NCBI RefSeq assembly: GCF_033283405.1
Contig: NZ_JAWMQR010000008.1
Location: 124,001-188,000, forward strand
Direction: 5' to 3'
Length of the DNA: 64,000 bases
DNA from: Halioxenophilus sp033283405
GTDB lineage: Bacteria > Pseudomonadota > Gammaproteobacteria > Pseudomonadales > Cellvibrionaceae
The stretch's first letter is position 1. The number at the start of each line of letters is the position of its first letter. This document shows, in pieces, positions 25,515-33,797 of this stretch. A program made the position numbers and the translations under genes. Under the pieces are notes generated by a model. That model was not told the origin of the DNA and made no database searches. It saw only the letters and a list, made by a program, of their open reading frames with translations.

Positions 25515-26462
25515 TCACCGGGCCGGTTCCGGATTGAGATTGGGCGAGCGTTTAATACTGAGCGTATTGCGCTCGCCGTCCTCGGCAAACAGCAACTTGA
25601 CAATGATGTAACCCATCTCCGGCGCCAGCCAAACATAGGTGGTGCGATCGTCGTCGAGCTTTTCCAACTTAATGGCGTTAATCTTCCCCGCCTCGGTACT
25701 GATCTCCTCCATGCCCACCCGTTCGTAACGATACTCACGTGGCCCCTTGCGCTTGGCAATCAGGTAGGTGAAGACCTGCTGCTCGGGCTGGCAGGCAACA
25801 TCCAGCTGCAGTTTCAACTGGTGGTTAAGGTCATCAAACAGCTGCCCATCGAAGTCGTACTCGCGCACCTCATTGCGGGCATCGGCAAAGAAACGCCCCT
25901 GGTCATAGTCGACCGTCACGGCCACATTCTGCTTAGAGCTCATGCCCTTGCGCTCGTGCTGATAGGAAGCCAAGTGCCAATCGGGCCAGTTGAACACACT
26001 CTTTTCATGAATACTCATAAACAGCCATTCGGCCCGGGATTGCAGCTGCCACTGGCCGTCGTCCACCCGCTGCAGCCAACGGGTGGAATCCACCGACAGG
26101 GATTTTATCTCAGCCTCATACTCAATCTTGACACCGTTCAAACGCTGTAACAGATCAGTTTGGCAGGTGGCGATCGCCTGTTGCTCTGCAAACCGCGGGG
26201 CGAGCACTGGCTCGGAATCCGGCAGGGCGGCTGGCTCAGGTTCTGGATTGGCTTCTGGCTCGAGTTGCGACGGCTTGGGTTCAGCAACGGCTGGCGCGTA
26301 AGTATCGGCTTCAGTAACAGCCGGCGCCGGTGGGCGCAGGTCGGTTGCAAAGAGGGGGTCGACTGGTGGATCTGACCAACCAAGTACAGGCATTAACGCC
26401 GGCGCGGCCAACATTAACGCCAACCGATGACGCCCGCACCGACGCCGCCGAATCTCGAACAA
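25515..26462 (-). CDS. DUF3108 envelope protein with N-terminal anchor and Pro/Glu linker
   Basis: About 315 residues. The N-terminus is basic (RRRRCGRHR) followed by a hydrophobic segment (LALMLAAPALMPVLGW), a signal anchor. Next is a Pro/Glu/Ala-rich linker of about 65 residues (PEANPEPEPAALPDSEP), then a beta-rich DUF3108 domain to the end, with YRYERVG and TTYVWLAPEMGYIIVKL. DUF3108 proteins are periplasmic and uncharacterised. No ATG fits: I choose the TTG at 26462, which has GAGGG about 8 nt upstream. A GTG at 26477 or ATG at 26414 are alternatives. The TonB-like gene lies upstream on the same strand, 220 bp away across a hairpin. Confidence 0.75.
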   Translation of the reverse strand: MFEIRRRRCGRHRLALMLAAPALMPVLGWSDPPVDPLFATDLRPPAPAVTEADTYAPAVAEPKPSQLEPEANPEPEPAALPDSEPVLAPRFAEQQAIATCQTDLLQRLNGVKIEYEAEIKSLSVDSTRWLQRVDDGQWQLQSRAEWLFMSIHEKSVFNWPDWHLASYQHERKGMSSKQNVAVTVDYDQGRFFADARNEVREYDFDGQLFDDLNHQLKLQLDVACQPEQQVFTYLIAKRKGPREYRYERVGMEEISTEAGKINAIKLEKLDDDRTTYVWLAPEMGYIIVKLLFAEDGERNTLSIKRSPNLNPEPAR

Positions 26463-26645
26463 ATCCAAATCCCTCACCCTTATTAATCCATCCACCTGCT
26501 GCGGTTGGAGAGCACGATAGGCAAAAAGTTTAGCAATTGCCAGATGCACCAGCGCTGCCCAGAGATCTTGCTGGCCAAATATGACAGCGGCACTGCAGAT
26601 GCCGCAGTGGCTAATTGGCGAGGATAGTAACGGGGAGAGGCGCAA

Positions 26646-26671
26646 AACCCGAGCCGGGCTTGACCCGGGTT
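26646..26671 (-). terminator. hairpin downstream of the TonB-like gene
   Basis: On the minus strand AACCCG and CGGGTT pair around an inner GC-rich stem, followed by TTTTG. It would reduce read-through from the TonB-like gene into the DUF3108 gene. Confidence 0.4.
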
Positions 26672-26682
26672 CGACGCTCTGC

Positions 26683-27849
26683 CTAGCTGGGTTCAGCCAG
26701 GCGGAAATTCACGATCAGATTCAACTCGTAAGCACCTTCGTCCAAAACGGCGCTGGGCGGTGCAGGGAAGGGTTCCGCCACCTCCACCGCGCGTACCGCC
26801 GCCTTGTTGAAATACTGGTACTCAGACTCTTCACTGACGATCACCTCCATCAGCTTGCCATCTGGATCAATGCGCACATTCAGGCCGACAATGCTCTCCC
26901 GGCCAAGACGCAAAGCCCGATCGGGGTACTGCACACGGTGGTAGATTTTCTTCTTGACCTCGTTGTAGTAACGGCGGTTCTCACGCAGGGTTTCGGCGCT
27001 AACCACAGCAGACAACAACGCCTCCGCTTCAACCAGAGCGGCCTTGGCCCCACCCGTACTCTGCCGTACCACCGGCGGCTTGACCGTCGGTGCTTTTACG
27101 TCAGGCTTTACCGAGCCAGCCGGTGCCGCAGGCTTGGTTGCCGCCACCGTGGTTGGCTCCGGCTCGGCGTCTGCAGCCGCGTCAGCCTCGGCCACTTCCG
27201 ACTCCGGCTCTGCCGCCAACGGCAACCACTCAGCCTCAATTTGCACGGCGCGCTTGGCCGCGGGCTTAACCTGTTGATAACGAGCCAACAGCTCCGGTGC
27301 CAGCGTCCCGGAGCTGAGCAGCCCCTCGCGAAACTCACTTGAGGGTGGCACAGCGCCGATCCAGGTATCGAGCATCAGATCGAACAGCCCCGGGGACGAC
27401 AGCCGCCCCAGTTCAATACCATTGAGGGTAATCACCATCGCCTCTGTTGTTTTCGCAAACACCAGGTGATCCCCTGCATAAACCGCCCCCTTGATCATAT
27501 CCACCAGCGTCGATATGTCGCTGGCGTAGAGGTCTAGGGCCGCATCGTCGGCATTGACGGTAATACTCTCCAGCCAACTGCGTACCAGACTGCGCTGGCT
27601 GATACTCTCGGCGATGATGGCAAATTCCATTTTGGAACCACTGCGCTGCAACAGCGCCTCCTGAGCCTGGTCGGTCAATTGTGGAAGATGCAGGGCAGCA
27701 ATGTAACGCTCTTTGCCAAACTGCTTGAATACCGCCAGACCATTCACCTCGGCACTGGCTTTCAGGACGGGAGCAACCGCCAATGCGACAACCCAAATAA
27801 TTAATGAAACAGGATGAGACAGTGCTGCACCACGACTACTTGCACGCAT
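26683..27849 (-). CDS. exported chalcone-isomerase-like domain fused to a TonB C-terminal domain
   Basis: A 388-residue secreted protein. The signal peptide (LIIWVVALAVAPVLKASAE) is cleaved near residue 33. Residues about 34-190 look like the chalcone-isomerase-like fold (Chalcone_3 type): VNGLAVFKQFGKERYIAALHL, then GLFDLMLDTWIGAVPPSSEFR. A linker rich in Ala, Pro, Glu and Val follows (about 205-275). The last 90 residues are a TonB C-terminal domain: VQYPDRALRLGRESIVGLNVRI, then FNKAAVRAVEVAEPFPAPP. Classical TonB has an N-terminal membrane anchor, and here that place is taken by a signal peptide and a folded domain. I start at ATG 27849, because residues upstream do not form a signal sequence. 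Function unknown; an envelope role is likely. Confidence 0.8.
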   Translation of the reverse strand: MRASSRGAALSHPVSLIIWVVALAVAPVLKASAEVNGLAVFKQFGKERYIAALHLPQLTDQAQEALLQRSGSKMEFAIIAESISQRSLVRSWLESITVNADDAALDLYASDISTLVDMIKGAVYAGDHLVFAKTTEAMVITLNGIELGRLSSPGLFDLMLDTWIGAVPPSSEFREGLLSSGTLAPELLARYQQVKPAAKRAVQIEAEWLPLAAEPESEVAEADAAADAEPEPTTVAATKPAAPAGSVKPDVKAPTVKPPVVRQSTGGAKAALVEAEALLSAVVSAETLRENRRYYNEVKKKIYHRVQYPDRALRLGRESIVGLNVRIDPDGKLMEVIVSEESEYQYFNKAAVRAVEVAEPFPAPPSAVLDEGAYELNLIVNFRLAEPS

Positions 27850-28040
27850 AAAAATATCGTCCACTGTGGAGAAAACAGTTACAGCCACCAACGCCAGGCC
27901 AACGCCTTGCGCATAGCGACATTCCATTTAACCGGGATAAATTCGAGCCGGCAAAGCGTTACCGGCCGAGCGAGAAAATTGCGAACCGAATCGACACATA
28001 GCCAATCGGGCGCACCAAGCGAAGATACTCCCCCTATATT

Positions 28041-28069
28041 TGAATAGCAGATAACCATCTGCTTGACAA
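28041..28069 (-). promoter_or_regulatory. promoter with a palindromic operator in its spacer
   Basis: On the minus strand, TTGTCA (28069-28064), 17 bp, TATTCA (28046-28041). The spacer is filled by a perfect inverted repeat, AGCAGAT-ggtt-ATCTGCT (28046-28063), seven-base arms around four bases. That is where a repressor would block RNA polymerase. The nearest gene downstream is the TonB-fusion gene, 190 bp away. Confidence 0.5.
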
Positions 28070-28111
28070 ACACGGCCCGCTAAGGATGTCGGCCGGTGTG
28101 CAAATTAAAGG

Positions 28112-29044
28112 CTAGGCCGTGGTGATCACCAGGCTGTGGTAGCGGTCACTAGCCGGTGCACAGGTGGCGATATTATCCAGCAGCGCGCCGCTCTCCAGGC
28201 AGAGCATCTGCTGATAATCACCCTCGCCGAATTGACTAAGGCGAGCCCCCTTGTCCCGCCAAGGGTTCCACACCACCAGGCTGGGCAACCCCTCACTTTG
28301 CAAACGAATGGTGCGTTTAAACCCACAATCAACCAGCGCCACCTCGCCATTGAGATCAGGGAAGATCCGATCAACCTCCTGCGCAATCGTCAAGGCATCG
28401 TTTTGTTGATCGAGCTGCCACTCTAGCAAACAGTCGACGTAATCTTTGCCTGTCAAACCTTCCACTCTCACCAGATCAATGTTGGAGATATTGAAATAGC
28501 TGTGCAACGCCAGGGCATAGTGAAAGGGTTGCTCGTCAAAATTTTTCACCGTCAGCGCCAATTGCAACTGGCGACCGATGGTCACACACAACTGCAGGGC
28601 GCAGGCAAAGGGCCAAGCTGAAGGATCGGGTTCGAAGGTGAGGGTCACCCGGTAGAGCTCACCATCCAGCTCGATATTGGCCAACTGCCAGTGGCCATTG
28701 CGCACAAAGCCGTGGGCGGCGGCGGAATCGGTTGCGGCCAGTTGCCCGCTGATTACAGCCGGGTTTTTCGAGAGATCGGCAAACCAGGGCCAACTGATGG
28801 GAATGCCGCCGCGCAGCGGTTGCCCCTCCTGGTACTGGTTGTGCTCACTCAACCAAAGCACCGGTGGCTCCCCCTTGGGCTGGAACTGACAAACCTGCGC
28901 CCCCTGCACAAATATCAGGGCATCCGCCTGGGGTGTTTTCAGTGAGAGGGCAATCAAGTTGCGATGCAGCTCGAAATAGACTCCGGGCAGATGACCAAAA
29001 CGTTTATAGAGGCTTTGCAGTTCGGTGGCTAAATCCAATTCCAT
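28112..29044 (-). CDS. D-hexose-6-phosphate mutarotase (YeaD type)
   Basis: A 310-residue protein of the galactose-mutarotase-like beta-sandwich fold. It should speed the alpha/beta interconversion of glucose 6-phosphate or a similar sugar phosphate. Conserved pieces are GGIPISWPWF near residues 80-89, AAHGFVRNGHW with the catalytic His, and YALALHSYFNISN, typical of YeaD. The class I aldolase gene diverges from it 228 bp away, which fits a central carbon role. Length is close to E. coli YeaD (294). Confidence 0.92.
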   Translation of the reverse strand: MELDLATELQSLYKRFGHLPGVYFELHRNLIALSLKTPQADALIFVQGAQVCQFQPKGEPPVLWLSEHNQYQEGQPLRGGIPISWPWFADLSKNPAVISGQLAATDSAAAHGFVRNGHWQLANIELDGELYRVTLTFEPDPSAWPFACALQLCVTIGRQLQLALTVKNFDEQPFHYALALHSYFNISNIDLVRVEGLTGKDYVDCLLEWQLDQQNDALTIAQEVDRIFPDLNGEVALVDCGFKRTIRLQSEGLPSLVVWNPWRDKGARLSQFGEGDYQQMLCLESGALLDNIATCAPASDRYHSLVITTA

Positions 29045-29272
29045 TTTCCTAGGGTGGTGAGCGTCTGGGTAGCGCCTGGCAAGCTGGGCTAGCGCCAGTG
29101 GTTACAGCGGTTTTGTAGTTTTAACGGGCCAGCGGCCGATGTCCAGCCAAAATGGCCTCAGGTCGGAATCTGCTGTGCCACTAACCGGCGTTTTGTGGTA
29201 ATTTTGCCCCCCAGTGACCTACATCTATCCATCGGCATGATTGCCAGTTAAACGAACGGGAAGCGTTGAACT

Positions 29273-30166
29273 ATGTCCAGCTTTACTGCACAACTTGAAA
29301 AGATCAAAACGGAAAAAGGATTTATCGCGGCACTCGATCAAAGTGGCGGTAGCACCCCCAAGGCTCTGCGTATCTACGGCATTAATGAAGATGCCTACGA
29401 CAACGACGAAGCCATGTTCGACCTGGTTCACCAGATGCGCACCCGTATCATCACCAGCCCTGCTTTCACCGGCGAGCGCGTGCTCGGCGCCATCCTGTTT
29501 GAAAACACGCTCGAGCGCGATATTGAAGGTATGCCCTCCGCCACCTACCTGTGGAGTGAAAAAAACGTAGTACCCTTCCTGAAGGTGGACAAAGGCCTGG
29601 CCGACCTCGACGATGGTGTGCAACTGATGAAGCCGATCAGCAACCTGGATGAACTGCTGACCAAAGCCAAAGCTCAGGATGTGTTCGGTACCAAAATGCG
29701 CTCGTTTATTGCCGAGGCCAATGAAGCGGGTATCGCCGCGGTGGTGGCCCAGCAATTTGAGATCGGCAAGCAGATTATCGCCGCCGGCCTGGTGCCCATC
29801 ATCGAGCCCGAGGTCGATATCAAGAGCCCATCCAAGGCCGACGCCGAGGCCATTCTGAAAGAGAAGATCATGGCCGAGCTGGCTGCCCTGTCACCCGATC
29901 AACTGGTCATGCTGAAACTCTCACTGCCCAGCAGCGCCGGTTTCTACGATGAGTGCATCAACCACCCCAACGTGGTCAAAGTGGTGGCCCTTTCCGGTGG
30001 TTACTCGCGCACTGAAGCCAACGAAAAAACCGCCGCCAACCCCGGCATGATTGCCAGCTTCTCACGGGCGCTGACCGAAGGCTTGTCCGCCCAGCAGAGC
30101 GACGACGAGTTCAACGCCATGCTGGATGACGCCATCGAATCGATCTACCAGGCCTCTGCCACCTAA
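29273..30166 (+). CDS. fda: class I fructose-bisphosphate aldolase
   Basis: A 297-residue Schiff-base aldolase that splits fructose 1,6-bisphosphate in glycolysis and works in reverse in gluconeogenesis. The N-terminal signature FIAALDQSGGSTPKALRIYGI and the Lys-bearing MLKLSLPSSAGFY match the Staphylococcus aureus fda type, distinct from the E. coli FbaB type. Length agrees (296). It has its own upstream region; a GC hairpin at 30179-30205 follows, then a protease gene on the same strand. Confidence 0.95.
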   Translation: MSSFTAQLEKIKTEKGFIAALDQSGGSTPKALRIYGINEDAYDNDEAMFDLVHQMRTRIITSPAFTGERVLGAILFENTLERDIEGMPSATYLWSEKNVVPFLKVDKGLADLDDGVQLMKPISNLDELLTKAKAQDVFGTKMRSFIAEANEAGIAAVVAQQFEIGKQIIAAGLVPIIEPEVDIKSPSKADAEAILKEKIMAELAALSPDQLVMLKLSLPSSAGFYDECINHPNVVKVVALSGGYSRTEANEKTAANPGMIASFSRALTEGLSAQQSDDEFNAMLDDAIESIYQASAT

Positions 30167-30178
30167 GGTAAGGCCGCT

Positions 30179-30205
30179 GCACCACCCTGGCCTGCCGGGT
30201 GGTGC
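30179..30205 (+). other. intercistronic hairpin after the aldolase gene
   Basis: GCACCACCC (30179-30187) pairs perfectly with GGGTGGTGC (30197-30205), a 9-bp stem, with no T-run after it. It may stabilise the abundant aldolase mRNA or attenuate transcription into the protease gene. Confidence 0.45.
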
Positions 30206-30215
30206 GTAGATCGGT

Positions 30216-31361
30216 ATGAGCCCGCCGTTGCGACTCTCCACTCCCCTCCTCATCGCCCTGCTGGCAGCCTCTCTGGCGGTCAACCTCTGGCAGTTCTATC
30301 GCGCTCACCACACCGCCAAGCCGGCAATTCCGGCCATCAGTCAACCGATCAGTAACACTCCACCACAGGAGCTGCCACTGGAGCAGAGCGCCCTGGTCTG
30401 GTTGCAACAGGAGAATTTCCCACTGGCCATCGCCACCCTGGACCGGCTGCACCAGGAGTCCGAAGAGCAGGCTGCCGAGCTGGAACTGGCCTGGGCGCAG
30501 GAGCTGCAGGCACGGCTCGACAATCACGACTACGACTTCGTCGACCGCGCCCTGAGCGCCCTGCTCGACGCCTACCCCTATAACGAAGATTTTCTGCTCA
30601 CCGAGGCCCAGCTGCTGCAACGGCGCGGCGCACGGCGCGACGCGGCTAACGCCTACTACGAACTGGCAGCACAGACCCAGGGCAGCAGTGCCGATGAGCT
30701 GATTACCACCGCCCGCTACCTGGCTCTACAGCAGCTGCAGCAGTGGCAGGAGGGTAGCCAATACCCCGAGGCACTGGCTTTTTTGGATGAGCTGCTGTGG
30801 CGCGAGCCCAGCTATGCGCCCTACCAGATTGCAATGATCAACGCATTGATCGGCCAGGGTGATTTCGACCAGGCCGAGCTGCGCCTGGCGGAACTGGAAG
30901 GCGACCCAACCCTCAGCCACGAAGCCAGCAGTCTGCGCCAAGCTCTCAGCCGTGCCCGTTCACCGGCGCGTACGCAACTGTTGCTGGAGGCCGATGGCAA
31001 CCACCTGCGGGTGCCGGTCACCTTTGCCGACGGCAGCCGCCGGCTGCTACTGCTGGATACCGGTGCCACCCTGTCGGTACTCAGCCACTCGCAATTGGCG
31101 AGCCTGGACGACAAAACCTTTCTCCGCCAGGCGACACTCAACACCGCCGCCGGCCCCACCCAGGCCGACATCTACCGGCTGACCTCGGTGCAGCTCGGCC
31201 CCTACCAACTGGCGGAGGTGGAGTTTGCTGTGCTGCCGGACGAGCAACTGCCAGCCGATGGCCTGCTCGGTATGAATGTGCTAAACCGCTTTCTATTCCA
31301 CATCGACCCCGAGCAAAAGCTGCTGGAACTGCAACCGAGAAGCCAAGCAAGCCAGCCTTAA
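30216..31361 (+). CDS. retropepsin-like aspartic protease with helical repeats
   Basis: A 381-residue membrane-anchored protein. A single N-terminal membrane segment (about 8-24, LLIALLAASLAVNLWQF) precedes a helical repeat region (about 55-245) that looks like TPRs, then a C-terminal clan AA aspartic protease domain. The active-site motif DTGATLSVLSH starts at Asp281, and a flap-like strand and ADGLLGMNVLNRF follow. One DTG per chain means it should work as a dimer. The active domain should lie in the periplasm. Substrates are unknown. It follows fda by 50 bp but has no clear ribosome-binding site. Confidence 0.87.
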   Translation: MSPPLRLSTPLLIALLAASLAVNLWQFYRAHHTAKPAIPAISQPISNTPPQELPLEQSALVWLQQENFPLAIATLDRLHQESEEQAAELELAWAQELQARLDNHDYDFVDRALSALLDAYPYNEDFLLTEAQLLQRRGARRDAANAYYELAAQTQGSSADELITTARYLALQQLQQWQEGSQYPEALAFLDELLWREPSYAPYQIAMINALIGQGDFDQAELRLAELEGDPTLSHEASSLRQALSRARSPARTQLLLEADGNHLRVPVTFADGSRRLLLLDTGATLSVLSHSQLASLDDKTFLRQATLNTAAGPTQADIYRLTSVQLGPYQLAEVEFAVLPDEQLPADGLLGMNVLNRFLFHIDPEQKLLELQPRSQASQP

Positions 31362-31386
31362 GCTACACCGTCAGCACCAACCCGCC

Positions 31387-32070
31387 TCAACACCAACTTG
31401 CCTCGCCGGCGGGCTTGCGCAACAGCTCTTCCACGTTGGCGCTGAGGATGCGATAACCAACATTGCCAAACAGCACCTGCCGACCACCGTCGAGCAGGTA
31501 ACTGGGGCTCCCTTTCAAACCCTCACGCTTGGCCTTTTGATAATCGGCCATCAGCGCCGCGTAAGCCTGCCCGCTGGCCACCGCCGACTCGATACCAGCC
31601 GCCGTTAAGGCGTGCTGCTCCGCCAAGCCCAGCAGATTGGGCCACTGGCCAATATCAACGCCATTTTCAAAGAAGGCGCGGCGCATGGTTAACGCCAAAG
31701 CCGTCGCCGGCCCCTCCCCATAAGCCAACTGCACCGCCTTGATAAAAAGGTGGGCCGGGGCCGAGGAGTGCGGCCGCACACTGCGCCAGAGCTCAGGGTG
31801 CACAGCAAGGTGATCAAACTGACCAGCGCTGGCGGCAACGTGGTCGGCAAAGCCGTCAAAGCCCCCGCGCGCATGCCATTGGTTGCGAATCTTGCCGTGG
31901 GCGTCACCAAATACGTCCATAAAGTGAAAGTGCACCCGCACCTGGTCGCCCAACTGCTCGCTCAACTCATCCAGGCGCCGTTGGGCGATCCAGGCCCAGA
32001 TGCAGAGCAGATCGGAGTAGTAATCCACCACGACCGGCTCATGGCCAGCGGTGGTTGCTTTGGTTGTCAT
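31387..32070 (-). CDS. DsbA-fold protein lacking a CxxC pair
   Basis: A 227-residue cytoplasmic thioredoxin-fold protein of the DsbA/FrnE/2-hydroxychromene-2-carboxylate isomerase group. The first strand and helix read VVDYYSDLLCIWAWIAQRRL; where FrnE has CxxC, this has Cys23-Ile-Trp-Ala, so one cysteine is left. The cis-Pro region is GSPSYLLDGGRQVLFGN. Without a redox pair it is more likely a glutathione-dependent isomerase or transferase than a dithiol oxidase. I start at ATG 32070, because AAGG lies 9 nt upstream; an ATG three codons earlier is possible. Confidence 0.85.
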   Translation of the reverse strand: MTTKATTAGHEPVVVDYYSDLLCIWAWIAQRRLDELSEQLGDQVRVHFHFMDVFGDAHGKIRNQWHARGGFDGFADHVAASAGQFDHLAVHPELWRSVRPHSSAPAHLFIKAVQLAYGEGPATALALTMRRAFFENGVDIGQWPNLLGLAEQHALTAAGIESAVASGQAYAALMADYQKAKREGLKGSPSYLLDGGRQVLFGNVGYRILSANVEELLRKPAGEASWC

Positions 32071-32498
32071 CGCCTTCATCCTTAGACCCAATGGTCAATC
32101 GCCGTCACCGGCTCAATGTTCAGTGATGGTGCTTTGCGCACCAAAGTAAAGCCCCCTAATGCACCCTTGCGGCCCTTTCAACGGTTAAATAGCGCACATT
32201 TCATAAAATTGTCGCAAAAACTTCAAACGTTACACTGTTCACATTTTGGCTTACATAATGCATGATCAGTGCGCCAACCTACGATAAATCACGTCTTAAT
32301 TTACAGTTACCCTCATTCAGCCATTGGGGTTTGCCAAACATCTGATGTAAGTTTGGCGACGCGATTTTCGCTTCAGCCTGGTACCGTCACTTTTGGGGGC
32401 TGCAGTAGGGTTAGGCTGAACACACTTGGCTGGTACTCAGTTTTCTGCTTTTTCTAAGAACCACCCTAGGGACTCTCCAGGCTTAGGATCAACAGCCC
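32071..32498. other. non-coding divergent region upstream of the WYL regulator
   Basis: About 430 bp without a convincing gene. TTACAC (32230-32235) and CATAAT (32254-32259), 18 bp apart, could be a plus-strand promoter, which would give the WYL gene a leader of over 200 nt. A short inverted repeat CAGCCT...AGGCTG spans about 32374-32419. The one long frame (32269-32457) has a GTG start, no ribosome-binding site and an odd composition, so it is not called. Confidence 0.5.
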
Positions 32499-33554
32499 AT
32501 GAACAAACTACAACAAATCGAAAGAATTCATCAGCTGTTTTGCACCCGTCGACGCACCCTGACACTGGCCGATATCGGCAGTGACCTGGGTATTGCGCCA
32601 GAAGCAGTCGCCCAACTGCTGGAGCAAATGAAAAGGTATCTGGCCGCCCCCATCGAGCAGATGGATGACGGTTTTCAATATCAGATCTACACCGGCGAAC
32701 GCTACCGTCTGCCAGAGTTCTGGTTAAGCCCCAGCGAATTTGTCCAAGTCGCGCAGATGAGCGATCAGATTCAGCGCACTCAGCCGGGCCTGCTGCAGGA
32801 GGACCTCAACGTCCTCGAAGGTAATTTCACGCGTTTGCTACGCACCCGCAAAATTAACCAATACCAGTTTGAGCGCCGGGTGAGGTATCTCTCCGACGCC
32901 CCACCCTACAGCTTTAACCACGATTTCAGTCTGCTCTGCTCCGGCCTGCTTGAGCGCCGGCAGCTGGCCATTCAATACAGCAGTGACAACGGCGAGCTAC
33001 AGCAGTTGACCATCTGCCCGCAATCGTTGATCTACCGCGCCGGCGCCTGGCAATTGGCGGCCTGGTGCCACCTGCTCCACCAGCTGCGTAGCTTTAACGT
33101 CGCCCGAATTCAAAAGATCGAACTGCTCTCGGCCCGCAGCCGGGAGATAGCGCCCAAGAATCTCGATAAATTTTTCGCCAACCAGTTGGGCTATAACCAA
33201 CAACAGCCACTCACCCTGCAACTGCGTTTTTGGGGCGACAGCGCCCACCAGGTCGCCAAACAGAGCTGGCACCCCAACCAACAGGGTCTGTGGCAGGAGC
33301 AGTGCTACTTTCTGTCGCTGCCACTGATCGACCAGGATCAACTCATGGCCCGGGTCGTCAGCCACCTGCCCAATGTCCAGGTATTGTCTCCAAGCCAGTT
33401 TGCCGAGCGTCTTAACCACCTGCTGCAGGCCGCCCTCGACCGGCAGCAACAGGCCAAGCCCGAGGTTTTTGTTGCCACCAGCGCCACCGTCAGCGAGCCG
33501 GAAGCTGCCACCGAGACCACCACGCCCAGAAAAGCGCGGGCGGGCGCCCGCTAA
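32499..33554 (+). CDS. WYL-domain transcriptional regulator
   Basis: A 351-residue regulator. Residues about 1-60 form a helix-turn-helix (RIHQLFCTRRRTLTLADIGSDLG), the middle (130-210) is the WYL domain with RQLAIQYSS and AGAWQLAAWCHLLHQLRSFNVARI, and a C-terminal extension follows (WCX-like, about 230-320). WYL domains bind small ligands or nucleic acids, and the proteins often act as repressors or DNA-damage activators. No target operon is adjacent, so the regulon is unknown. The last 25 residues are Thr/Ala/Arg-rich and probably disordered. Confidence 0.88.
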   Translation: MNKLQQIERIHQLFCTRRRTLTLADIGSDLGIAPEAVAQLLEQMKRYLAAPIEQMDDGFQYQIYTGERYRLPEFWLSPSEFVQVAQMSDQIQRTQPGLLQEDLNVLEGNFTRLLRTRKINQYQFERRVRYLSDAPPYSFNHDFSLLCSGLLERRQLAIQYSSDNGELQQLTICPQSLIYRAGAWQLAAWCHLLHQLRSFNVARIQKIELLSARSREIAPKNLDKFFANQLGYNQQQPLTLQLRFWGDSAHQVAKQSWHPNQQGLWQEQCYFLSLPLIDQDQLMARVVSHLPNVQVLSPSQFAERLNHLLQAALDRQQQAKPEVFVATSATVSEPEAATETTTPRKARAGAR

Positions 33555-33797
33555 TTTAGCGACAACTGTCAAAGCGGCAGCACAAATGCCGCTTTACAGC
33601 ATAGCGACCGAAAGGCTAGTCTCCCCAATCACCATTATGTTAACTAGCCCCGCCCCGCTGCCGCGGCGTGCGGCTTTGGATTGCGCCGCTCCCCACCCAC
33701 GATCAACCACCGCACTGCAGTTTGAGGTGGCCTGCGGCCAAATAATCAATCGTCGCCAGGCTGGCCCTTGCCGGCGCGCGTGCTCAAAGGACAGGCA

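Noticed and set aside
32269..32457. 62-residue frame upstream of the WYL regulator
   Set aside because: GTG start, no ribosome-binding site, mixed aromatic composition and no family; the surrounding DNA looks regulatory.
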